From Epiperipatus broadwayi (Eukaryota; Onychophora; Udeonychophora; Euonychophora; Peripatidae), in NCBI GenBank assembly GCA_028023455.1, contig JAQFVV010000445.1, positions 186,001 through 250,000 of the forward strand: a DNA stretch of 64,000 bases. Reading direction: 5' to 3'. Below the pieces are notes generated by a model that made no database searches, had not been told where the DNA came from, and was given only the letters and a program-made list of their open reading frames with translations. The position numbers were made by a program, and so were the translations under genes. This document shows, piece by piece, positions 23,170-33,644 of the stretch (the first letter of the stretch is position 1; every line of letters starts with the position of its first letter).

Positions 23170-23520
23170 AACATGGGTATGTCAATAATATTGGCATCAT
23201 CAATAAGGGCTTTGAGTATTTCATCCTTAGATTTTCTATGATATGGATAGCTAAAGAGTTGGAGAGTTGAGAAGGTTAAAGCTTGTCCATTTAAGTTGGA
23301 AGATATACTATTTTAATGTAAACTGAGCAGTGATTGTATATATGTGTGGGAGATAGTAATCTGGACCAACTGATGAGTGCTGTTTCAGCATGAAATACAT
23401 ATATTGGAGATCATTTCTCTTTTTCACATGTATCTGGTCAAGTGTATCAGTTATATAACATGGATTGGGTAACTGTGGGGAGTTTGAAAGTCTGAGTTTG
23501 AGTTCCTTGTATATATACAA
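23170..23520 (+). mobile_element. Hammerhead-bearing repeat, copy A4
   Basis: The most complete direct unit: AACATGGGTATGTCAATAAT at the start, GAGTATTTCATC, CTTGTCCATTTAAGTTGGAAG, AAACTGAGCAGTGATTGTA, the ribozyme, then GGGAGTTTGAAAGTCTGAG and the box B-like GAGTTTGAGTTCC. It repeats copy A3 with the ribozymes 481 bp apart. The short minus ORF at 23308-23520 is the antisense of this repeat and has no meaning. Confidence 0.7.
23358..23412 (+). ncRNA. Type I hammerhead ribozyme motif, family A copy 4
   Basis: AAUC with GAUC (3 of 4 pairs) and CCAA with UUGG form stem I around loop UGGA/A. The core CUGAUGA (from 23370) leads to stem II GUGCUG-UUU-CAGCAU and GAAA. Stem III lies in AUACAUAU, and the cleavage triplet is AUA. 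Length and layout equal copy 3 base for base (55 nt). The core is intact. Confidence 0.8.
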
Positions 23521-25260
23521 ACTTATTTTTTAAAAAAATATCAAATATAAAAGACAAGAATCATGGATATAAATAGGAATTTATAATAACAAAATAAAAA
23601 TTAAGAGTCAAAATATTTTGAGTGTTTATTTATTTAGTAAATGAATGTTTTTAAAAGAGTTGACTATCACAAAGAAGTCTGTAGAGATTTGAACAAGAAA
23701 ATAGATTTACCAGTGGTTTGATTAAGTCAGTCAATTATCTCACCATAGTCATAAATTCAACAGGAATTAATTATGTATTTCATGTTTTGTGGTAGTTCAC
23801 ATAAATATAATGACCATGAGTTGTTCTGAATCTTATAATGTAATTCCAATATTATCTAGAAAAACCAAATTCAGACATTTTTATTATTATATCTGATAAA
23901 AATTATTTAAAACCTCATAATAATTTTATCTTTGATATTCTTTAATTATAGATATATGAATATTCAAAGAGAGGATCCTGAAATGAGAAAAATTTTTAAT
24001 GCTGAAACTCTATCTTAAGTGATTGCCAAATCTGATCTCCTTAATAGATTTTTATAAGTTTTCTGTGACACAGCTGTTTTGCAGACATCTGGTGGAAAAA
24101 TATATGAAAGAACAGAAAGATATTGCACAAAAATAAAGTTGAATGTTCGTTCCACTAGTATTTTTCATGATAATATTTAAATTGTGTACCTTGAAGTTAA
24201 GTGTGGAAACTTTTTTCCAAGCAGATATACAGTATTCGCCAGCATAATACACTAATACTAAAGACAATTAAATATTTGGACCCCAACTCTAAACAATGAT
24301 AATAGCTTTCCAAGGAAATTATTCCTAAAAATTAATTTAATCTAAATTTAGATAAATGAGGAAAGTAAGATAAGCTACTGTACCAAGATTACTTTTAAAT
24401 AGCATAGAGTAAGATTGTATTTTACCTTAATATTGCAAAAGATTTCAGATTATAAAAAAATTCCCTATTGTTTAAATAATAATAAAAAATTAGCATATTG
24501 AATTTATTGGCTTAGGAATAAGACCTCAGTTTTTAAAAAAGATGTCCAATGTCTTCATATTATTACTAAGAGACTCTTCTACTTCAGAAAAGGATTTCTT
24601 CTGAGAAATCCAATAAAAGTATTTCCAATAACTGAACGCTGTGATAAATAATTTTATAAAATTTTATATTTATTATGATTATCATTTAGTGTAATTTTCC
24701 TTTTTTTAAATATAAATTATTTTGTAAATAAATTCATTCATAACAATCTATTTTCATAAAGTACAGAAAACCGCAAATATTTTGTGTACATTTTATATAT
24801 TTAAAAGAAAAATAAAATTCTTAGTTAGCCTAAAATTTCAAATTTTATAATTCTTCATAACAGTACTAGCGTTAGCTTGTTATTTTTTACTATATATTTA
24901 TGGCAGAAATGTTAGAAGCATTTTAAATTTTGAAATCAGCAGTATTTTAAATAATTCATAATGAATAAAGCGAATTATTCTTAACGGAATTGAATGTACA
25001 TCGTAAATTTATAAACAGAATTTATTTTATAAAATAAAAATATATATAAATTGCTGTCAAATGAAAGCTAAAACTAAATCAATTAAATATATATATCTTT
25101 TTATTGTTAATAAATAATTAAAAATTAAATTGTAATTATCAAAAAGGAATTAACATATCTTTCACTCAAATATATACGCTCTGAACAACTCTTTAAATCA
25201 AGTTTTACAATATTATTTAAATGCAATTCTGGTGCCAGTTATTTTTTATGTTATATATAT
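23521..25260. other. AT-rich filler, no gene
   Basis: No coding motif on either strand. A short minus ORF at 24052-24267 has no recognisable feature. Confidence 0.45.
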
Positions 25261-25266
25261 AATACT

Positions 25267-25712
25267 GTGTAAGGAAACAAGCCACTCTCCCATCAATAAA
25301 TATTTTAAAAACATAGGTAGGCTACCTATGATTATAGCTTATATTTTAAATAAACAAACATTTATTGATTGTACTTGAATTTAGGACTTGATGTTCTTGT
25401 AAGACCTAATTTTTAAATCAGAATATTACTTGTACAAGTTCAGATTATATATCACAAGGAAGACAATGTTTCTCATTTATAACTACCTGCAGCACTATAC
25501 ATCACTAGTTGGTATATATGTAATAATTGATAATTGAAACATTAAAAAATTAGGCTTGCAATAAAATCAAGATCTAGATTCAATCATAGTTAATGAATGT
25601 TGATTTATTTTAAAAATAAGCTCTAAACATAGGTGTACCACCTATACATTTAAATTATTTGTTGATGGGAGAGGTGTGACTATTTTATAGCACATTTGTG
25701 AACAGTTTCCTT
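25267..25712. mobile_element. Foldback element with ~100-bp imperfect inverted arms
   Basis: GGAAACAAGCCACTCTCCCA on the left recurs inverted as TGGGAGAGGTGTGACTATTT near 25665-25685. Also repeated inverted are ACATAGGTAGGCTACCTATG (left) against CATAGGTGTACCACCTAT (right). The right arm has an extra block of about 30 bp near its outer end. The element abuts the long (AT)n tract, as if inserted in or nucleating it. There is no ORF. Confidence 0.6.
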
Positions 25713-25819
<107 letters not shown>

Positions 25820-28800
25820 GCCCTTTTGTATGGGTCACCATTTAAGTTTTGTGCTAATCTAGTAGAAAATTTTAAATTTAAGAAGTATTTTAAAATGTGT
25901 GATGTTGACTTTGCTTGTGGTAATGTTACCATAAGTTTAATTAAAGCAATCTATGAGTATTTGATATGTGAATTGTGTTGGTATTGAGAAAATATTTAAA
26001 ATGATGATGATTATGATGTAATACTGCATTAATATGTTTAATGACAAATGTTTAAAGCTAAAGTATTTAAAAGACAAGTTTAAATTAGACAAAGATATTT
26101 ATTTAGTTTAAAATATATGTTAAAAGTGAATAAAAATATTTTAAATTATAAGTATTTAAATTGAGATTAATATTTGATTTTAATCATATCAAATAATTAT
26201 TTTAAAATCTGTTATAATATCTTATTTATTTTAAAAATAAATATTTATTTTAAAAAAGCAATTGTTAAGTTTATTTTTAGACGACGGCAAGCGTTCTTGT
26301 GTTATAAAGAACAGATGTTATACACACACATGCGTGGAAGTTGTCTAATAAAGTTGCATAATTATTTTAAAAAATCATGTTGTAAAATTTATAAATAATA
26401 CGTGAGTTATCACGAGATAAAAATAAAGATATTAATGTAAAATATTAAATCTGATTTTTAAAAATATTACTTTAAAAATATAACGTATTTAAAAAGATTT
26501 AGTTTATTTTAAATGATCTTATAAAAGTTAAGATTTAAATCAAGTGAGAAAGAATATTTCAAAAGAATGTTTAATAGATTTAAATAAACGATAAATATTG
26601 TTTTAAAAGAATTTGATAAAATATTAAATATTAAATAAGTCATTATTTTATTTTTAATAGTGTGTTGGTAAATATGTAAATAAGCAAAGTTTGATTGTTT
26701 AAACGTACCAATCAGATGAGGAGTCTCTTCTAGTATAAAAGCTGGATTCAATTGTTGAAGGGGGCTCTCTGTAATTAAATTTCTAAGTTAATCGTGCTAT
26801 TGAGAAAATAGCCAAGTAAATTTATAAACGCTCTTAAAAATCAGTTTTAAAATCATAAGAGTGTTATTGTATATAATTTTATAATTTTTAAATGATAAGT
26901 ATGCAGTAGTAACTTAATAATTCCCTATTGGTCTTCTCAATATCGAAGCTCAATTTACGTACAAATAATCATGGAAACATCACATATCGGAGAAATATAT
27001 CAGAAACTTTATGCTAGAGAAATAATAGACGCTGGATTAGTACATAAAACTACGAGATGGAGAAAAGTAGTATTTTGGACTATAAATAGTTTTAAAAGTT
27101 TAAATTACTATTGTCTATTATAAATAGATATTTAAAAGAAATATGAATACTTCTATAGAAAGAAAGTATTTTTGTAGATTTTAAAAGATTAAAATGTATA
27201 TCTTAAGTAAAGATATAAGAAGTAGTAATTTTAATAAATACTTGCCTTGTTAAGTCTTTGTGCTTAAAAGACTAAATATTGACGATTTGAAAAGGCAAAT
27301 AGATTATAAATATGATTATTTAAAATCGTAATATAATAGAAGTACTATATTGAAGTAATCTAAACGCTGGACGTTATAGATGGAGAAATTAATTCTTACC
27401 TGAATATGTTAATTATAAATGCGCAAGTAATACATGGATGTCCAAATCAAGTCAAACTAAACCAAGCAAGCCAAGTTGATTAAAGTAATTTAATGAAAAT
27501 AATATATAAACTATAAATTAGTTTAAAAATAATAACTTTAAAAATAATATTTTATGAAGAACTGGATCCAGAAAGAACTTATAAACTATTTTTTTTAATT
27601 TTATTTGTTTTCTTATTGGAACTTATTATTTTTTTTAAAAAATAAACGTTATCATTTTTATTATAAACTTTCAAGAAACACGTGATACAACGGAACAGGA
27701 AATAGTGTTCTATTGACTTTATACGTAGGATATTTGTTAGAACTTTTATGGTAGAACAAAAGTCGTCGCTGGAATATGTAATATAATCTTTTATTTTATT
27801 TATTTAACATAAAATTTAAAATATTATTAAACTATTAAAAAGTAGGTTAGGTACATTTATTAAATAGTAACTTAAAAATAATATAATAATTAATTACATA
27901 AATTTATTTTTATAATTAATATAACACGGAATATTCTAATGAATGTTTATGAGTGAAAATGTGAATGATTTTTATTTTATGAAGCTGCAAATTCCGAAGA
28001 ATGCTGGATAGCAGATTGGACATTATTATTATTATGGTAAAAATATTGTATAATGATTTTTAATGAATTTAATATGTTTTTCTTTAGATCAACTGAATAT
28101 TATGTTGTTGTAGAATGAATGGATAGATATTTTATGAAAACACATACATTATATTGGCAACGAACTTTATTAAAATATGCATAAGTTTTAATTTATAATG
28201 TCAACATGATACAACATTACGTAAGAAGCTTAGAAATAATTATATGATTCTTTCGTAAATAATTTTGATATTTTATTTATGCTTATTATTAAAATGATGT
28301 TTATTATTTATCTTAATAATTATTTTATTTTTTGCAATTTAGAAAAGGATTTTAAAAGTCTATATTTTTTTATATTTTGTTTTATTAAATAAGTTAAGTT
28401 ACGTTTAGGTAGAAGCTTATATTTAGATTGAAAAGTTTATTAAGTATAGACGATGTAGTATAGGTAATTTGGATGATGAATATTTTATTTGAAGTTGATG
28501 TTTGTTTTCCGGAAATTTTTAGATAAGTTTAGAATATGTTTTATAGATAGAAATTATTAGAAAGGATTAAAATAACACATAAAGTAAAGTAATGATTTTT
28601 ACATAGAAAAGAATCATAGAATTTATCTAAGGTAATGCTTTATGAATTTGAAATTGATAAATGATTTAAATAATAGTTTTGAACAGTACAGATATGTAAT
28701 GCATATTTGATAAAACATATAACAGGAATTACATTAAGTAAAGTATAATTACAGTCAATTATTTGTTTTACATTACAAAGATACATTAATTTTATAAAGC

Positions 28801-29015
28801 TATTAAGCAATGCTAATAATAAAGTAAATATATGATGATACATTATAAATGGTAATACTTAATTAATGTAGCTATTTAATTAGTAGAGTTTCATTATGAA
28901 CACATGCTACATAAATAGTCTTGACATATATTGTTATTTGTAGTAATTATAGTACATTACTATTTATTTTAAAAAAATCTAAGTTTTGAAAACATACTAT
29001 AATATTATTGGTATA
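25820..29015. other. AT-rich region dense in TTTAAA palindromes; no gene
   Basis: TTTAAA/TTTTAAAA occurs with striking density between about 26030 and 27900. A promoter-like patch at 26705-26760 has a CCAAT-like box and TATAAAAG, and reads as the start of an LTR transcript or a gene, but no coding region follows that I can recognise. The small frame starting METSHIGEIYQKL at 26971 stops soon after. I leave the region unassigned. Confidence 0.4.
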
Positions 29016-29020
29016 GCATT

Positions 29021-29225
29021 TGAAGGAATGTAAAATTGCTTATTAAGTACATGAGTTAATAACAGTGTAAGCCTCTTATATTTATATTTTCCTATTTTAT
29101 TTTTTTATTTATTTTCCTAAATTCTAAAACTGTAAATAGTGTAAATAAATTTTATTTGAAGTTATTGTAAATAAATTTGTTAATTTGTTTTAAAAGTGTG
29201 TCGAGTTCATTATTTTTTCACCACA
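29021..29225 (+). mobile_element. Candidate short solo LTR
   Basis: A 205-bp stretch beginning TG and ending CACCACA lies between two copies of GCATT (29016-29020, 29226-29230). It holds two AATAAA signals near its end (about 29143 and 29170) followed by TGTGTCGAGTTC, in the style of an LTR R-U5. A 5-bp duplication can occur by chance in a search like mine, so confidence is low. Confidence 0.3.
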
Positions 29226-30079
29226 GCATTTTGACATCAGATGATTTGAAATAAACATAATATTTGTACAAAAATGAATTTGTTATTATTATTTAGAAAT
29301 GAATACAATATTTGCTTAACATTATTTTATAAGAATTGATTGACATGAACAGAAAATATTGCAATGGTCATAAAATGATTATAATGCACATTATAAGAAT
29401 ACAGTATTGTTTATTACCACGGATTATTAAATATAAGATTTTGATCCATTCCAAAATTAAGATACCATATGAAATAAAAATATACATATGATTGTTGGTT
29501 CATTTAATGATTGATTATATCATAGAAATAGATGAGATTAAATTACACTCTAAGATTAATATTATTTATTATTATTATTTAAATAAGTTAGGTGTATTTA
29601 AGTTTGATATAAAATCCCACATCATACTTATTTACATGAGTTATTATTATTTTAAAACAACTTAAAAGAACCTGAGATTATTTAATTATATTTTAAGTTA
29701 GAAGATTAGTATTTATTTAGTATTGTTAAAGATAATTTATTTCATTTAAAAGTCATAAGAATGCTATAGATGTAGTGGTAGGATGATAAGGTAGTGGTAG
29801 TATTCTTATGCCATTGAGACAGTATCTTGGGAGATATTGACTCAGTGTAAATCTGCTTATTACTTTGTAACTTTACTTCGCAGTCTCATAATTTTATTAA
29901 ATACTTATTTAATTAATATAATCTGGAACTATATTGATTCTGATGATTGATAATAAATTTAATTAAGATATGATAATATAAAAGTATATTAAAGATAGAT
30001 ATGCAAATTTTAATTAAGCATAATAATGTAACTGAGCTAGTTGTATTTTAAACTATTTTATATATCAAGAAGTAAGGGT

Positions 30080-30080
<1 letters not shown>

Positions 30081-30121
<41 letters not shown>

Positions 30122-30137
30122 ATATATATATATATAC

Positions 30138-30172
<35 letters not shown>
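30081..30172. repeat. (TA)n microsatellite blocks
   Basis: Three TA blocks separated by TTG and CCCTTA. The ORF across them (30041-30250) is Tyr-Ile repeats and not real. The foldback element begins immediately after. Confidence 0.95.
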
Positions 30173-30173
<1 letters not shown>

Positions 30174-30670
30174 AGAGCATAACTCTCCATACAGTATTGC
30201 CACCTGTGCTAAACAGAGTAATCAATGGATGCCAGAAGGCTTGTGCATAAAATCCCTATCTAATGCCTACTCATCCAATATCCCCAGACTAGTTTCTGGC
30301 TTGTGGCCTTCGTCAGTGAGGAGCTTTGGATCTGAGAGCACTGCATCTAGATCTTAGGATCTAATGCAACCCTCTAGCAACCACCTTTTATCTCTACTTA
30401 ACTACAAAACTATGAGAATGAAATTAAAAACACAAAAAATATTTTCAATCTAAGCTCAATAGCTTATATAGCCATATGGGTCTGAACTCAGTTCAGCACC
30501 CATACATTTTGGTGTCTTTGGCTCTTTTACAACCATAGCTACCACTATCCCATTAGCCACAAGCCAGAAACTAGTCTGGGGATATTGGATGAGTAGGCAT
30601 TAGATAGGGATTTTATGCACAAGCCTTCTGGGTGGCAATACTGTATGGAGAGTTATGCTCTGTTTATCAA
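30169..30670. mobile_element. Foldback element, family B copy 2
   Basis: The left arm AAACAGAGCATAACTCTCCA recurs inverted at the right (TGGAGAGTTATGCTCTGTTT). The arms continue through AAGGCTTGTGCATAAAATCC and CCCCAGACTAGTTTCTGGC, near-identical over more than 100 bp. The left arm carries about 33 bp that the right lacks. The interior is shared with 21.3-21.9 kb. The right arm keeps only half of the ribozyme. The elements are flanked by TA repeats on both sides, perhaps a target preference. Confidence 0.75.
30275..30329 (-). ncRNA. Hammerhead ribozyme motif, family B copy 2
   Basis: Minus strand, 55 nt: stem I CCAA/UUGG and UCCUCA/UGGGGA around internal loop AGC/UA; core CUGACGA; A; stem II GGC-CACAA-GCC; A; then GAA. 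Stem III ACUAGU is a perfect palindrome, so it can form between two molecules, and it is followed by C, giving the preferred GUC cleavage triplet. The only irregularity is an A-A apposition at the base of stem II, where hammerheads usually have a pair. Confidence 0.68.
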
Positions 30671-30703
30671 CAATTAATGTGCTAGTATAGAAAATGTGAT
30701 CGT

Positions 30704-30708
<5 letters not shown>

Positions 30709-30746
<38 letters not shown>
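30709..30746. repeat. (TA)n microsatellite
   Basis: Uninterrupted TA dinucleotides just right of the foldback element. Confidence 0.95.
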
Positions 30747-30751
<5 letters not shown>

Positions 30752-30849
30752 ATTCTAATATTCTCAAAAATAAATGATGATTTTATACTATTATTTTAAG
30801 GAGATGACATGTATTAAAAATAAACTAGAAAAATAGCTGATATTTCAAT

Positions 30850-32250
30850 GCAATAACAAATACAAATTAACTCTCCCTTTTCTGCAAAACCCCAAAGATA
30901 CCTAGGTTTTCCAATCTACAAAACTCCAACTGCAATGGCAAGAGAGATTCAAGATGCAATCCTCCATTCAACTGAAGCCATCACCACTTCACTCTCTAGA
31001 GTATACCTTTCATTATATGGAAAGGTTGGCCTCCTCAACATGATCATAATGCCAAAAATCTCATATTATCTTCCATTCGTTAAAATGTCTAAACAGTTTC
31101 AAAATAAAATTAACCGATTATGCACCAAACTTCTCTGGAGAGGAAGGACAGTTGCTATTAGCTTGTGAGGTATCCAACGACCACGCAGGTTCAATGGACT
31201 GTCATTCCACTCAATACAAGCAATCATTTTACAGAAAACCCACAACACTCTATATAATCTGATCCTCTCCTGCGGATACTCTAACATTATTAAAAAAATT
31301 ACACCGACAGATCGTCCTCCACCCTCTTCCAGTTCATGGATAGCATCCCTAATACAACAACTACAACTTTATAACCCAATAATACCCTTTAACCTTAACC
31401 AAAAAATCACCTTATGGGAAGCATACAATATAATCAACTATAATCAACAACTCATTAAAACCAGCCTAAAAGTAACCAATCAAAGACTCATTACACACTT
31501 CAAAAGATCGAGTCTGGAACCCAAATTCCTTGACTTCATCATTAAAATAAATCTTAATGCGCTACCCACGAATTGGTTTCTTTATCACCGAAGAGGTTTT
31601 ACCAGCATTGACCCTATATGTGGTCTGTGTGCTCATGAAGATGAAACCATAGACCATATTATACACCGGTGCCCAAGACTTAAAACTCTGAAAGATATAA
31701 TTATAATCAATTCCAACATAAGACCTGATATGATTTTCTCACTTGAAAATGCCATTCATAATGGGTTTTTTTTCAATAATAAGGCTGTCTACCTTTGTCC
31801 TTTATTCCATATGGATAGTGAGATGCAAAAGTCTCATGGAATTACCCCCCCACAAATCATACCATTGTTTTATCAAACGCTCAAAAAAATCAAGAAACGT
31901 GACCAGCTCCTTGCCTCCAGTAAAGTCTTTGTTGACACCTGGTCTTTAATTGCTCTTTCCTTTTCCTGATTATCAATTCCCACCTACCCAGCATTATAGA
32001 ATAGTCATTTATAAAAGAAAATATTCATGTCTATATTAAAAATGCTAATACCATTAAACAAGTTCTTAGAATCTCTGCACTATACCTAACCACATAAGAA
32101 TATAACATTGTGCTCTCATAACATAATCTAGCCAGATGACATATAGAACATTATATAATCATATTATTGTACAATTTATTCATTTATGTATCCTTTATTA
32201 GTATGTAATCACTATTTATTGTTAATAAAATTTTTATTGAAATGAATAAC
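30850..32250 (+). mobile_element. L1-like LINE, 5'-truncated 3' end
   Basis: Comprises the carboxy-terminal part of ORF2 and a 3' UTR of about 280 bp ending in TAATAAAATTTTTATTG. The truncation point is close to 30850, after the (TA)n tract. No target-site duplication was identified. Composition (C/A-rich, about 35% G+C) differs sharply from the flanks. Confidence 0.7.
30878..31969 (+). pseudogene. LINE ORF2 carboxy-terminal region, one stop codon
   Basis: A single frame stays open from about 30878 to the terminal TGA at 31967 except for one TGA at 31166. It begins within RT: YLGFPIYKT, the conserved block after the YADD region in L1-type RTs. Thumb signatures follow: LYGKVGLLNMIIMPKISY and LLWRGR. 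The carboxy-terminal part holds LPTNWFLYHRRG and the zinc motif C-x2-C-x8-H-x4-C (Cys at 31619 and 31628, His at 31655, Cys at 31670). This layout is that of L1/Tx1-like ORF2. With only one stop over 360 codons, the copy is fairly young. Catalytic RT and endonuclease parts are missing, so it cannot move by itself. Confidence 0.72.
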
Positions 32251-32296
32251 AAGTATTTCCTTTATCTTTCTTATTGCATTGCCAAATCCATATAAC

Positions 32297-32545
32297 ATTA
32301 ATATCATTTACATTCTTTATTACTTTTACAATGCTTTTTTACAACCTACTATTGACAGTTTCAATTGTGCCAGCAATCTTTTTCAGAACTTCTACTTATA
32401 TTTTCAAATTTGAAAATATAAGTAGAAGTTAATTTGAAAACATAAGAAGTTCTGAAGAAGATTTCTGGGGCTATCGAAACCATCAATAGTGGGTTGTAAA
32501 AGACATTGTAAAAGTAATAAAGAACATACATGATATTAATATTAA
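32297..32545. mobile_element. Foldback element next to Penelope-like copy, hammerhead-like motif
   Basis: ATATCATTTACATTCTTTATT ... TTACAACCTACTATTGAC on the left recurs inverted on the right (CAATAGTGGGTTGTAAAA ... AATAAAGAACATACATGATA). The centre near 32410 is itself palindromic. Right arm: CTGAAGA (32452-32458), a loop closed by GAU/AUC, then GAAACC (32476). The left arm has the same in inverted form with changes. It touches the 3' end of the minus-strand Penelope-like copy and could be that element's terminal repeat. Confidence 0.55.
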
Positions 32546-32689
32546 CAAGTACTGCACTCAGACCTTCTTCTTTTTTAAATCATAAAAATGTGTGTAAGAT
32601 ATTCAAATTCTATTGGTTGAGAAGTGTTAAAATATCCTCCAATAGCTTTTTCCAATATTGTTTGTTCTTCAATTCACACTTCTCATTTA

Positions 32690-33640
32690 TGGACTTGGGT
32701 CTTTTAAAAAAATCTCTATAGCTTTCCTTAGCAATCTCTGGTCATATTGTTCAAATTTTTACCAGAATATAAGATTTATTAAAATTGATCTCATGGTTAG
32801 TTAATTTTATGTGTGAATAAATAGCTGATGAATTGGATTTTTTTTTAACTGCAAAAATGAGTCCTTCCTTCCGTACATTTATTTTACAATTAGTCTAACC
32901 AATGTATGAATGTGAACAACCTCCACACAGAATTTTATATAGACCAACCCCAAAGGATTTTTATCTTCAGGGCATGAAAGTATTTTTTAAAGCAGTGCAA
33001 ATTGTGGGATATTATTTTTCTTTAAAATGTTACCAATTTTATCAGTTACTACTACAGTATTCCCTTTATATGTGGAAGAACTGTCTTAATTTCTGAAATA
33101 TCAAATCTTTTTTCTTATTTTGTGAAAAGTCCTATTAATAATCTTGATATCAAAACCATTATGTAGAAGCATTTTTTAAATACAGAGATATTCTGGAGAT
33201 ACTTCTAGATGTAAGTTGGATCTTTGTTTTGAATTCTAGATCAGTGGCTTAAATTAATGCTCTTTTTTTTTTTTTTCAAGATATATCATAAGATCACTAT
33301 AAATTTGTTTATAAAAGTTATTATTTAATAAATTATATATATTTTTGTAATAATCACCATTATTCAAAATTATTGTAGTATTATTCTTATCTACTGGTAG
33401 GATAGTGATCGATTTTTCATTTTTTAATGTAAACAAAGATTTTCTTTTATTAACATGTAAATTATTTTTAAAAGGTTTCTCTTATTTAAAGTTATTTAGA
33501 GTATTGTATATTTTTGCACTTATTAGGGCTGCCTTCTCACAAGGTATTTTTGATAACAAACTTTCCACTTTAGCAATAATATCCTCAAATGATAATTTTG
33601 TTGATGAAATGATAAAATTAAAGTCTAGAAAAAAATATTT
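32690..33640 (-). pseudogene. Penelope-like element, inverted copy lacking the RT core
   Basis: Minus strand from 33640 downward: FEDIIAKVES, KNNLHVNKRKSLFTLKNEK, then SITILPVDKNNTTIILNNGDYY (open frame 33436-33254). The latter is the PLE amino-terminal block whose usual form has a PADKG core. The central RT palm is absent. The sequence resumes with the thumb (LLHNGFDIKIINRTF), VTDKIGNIL, and the GIY-YIG nuclease, of which GLYKILCGGCSHSYIG and SSAIYSHIKLTNHEINF remain, to about 32690. Stops and shifts are numerous. It faces the next copy head to head at 33640-33650. Confidence 0.65.
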
Positions 33641-33644
33641 TTAG

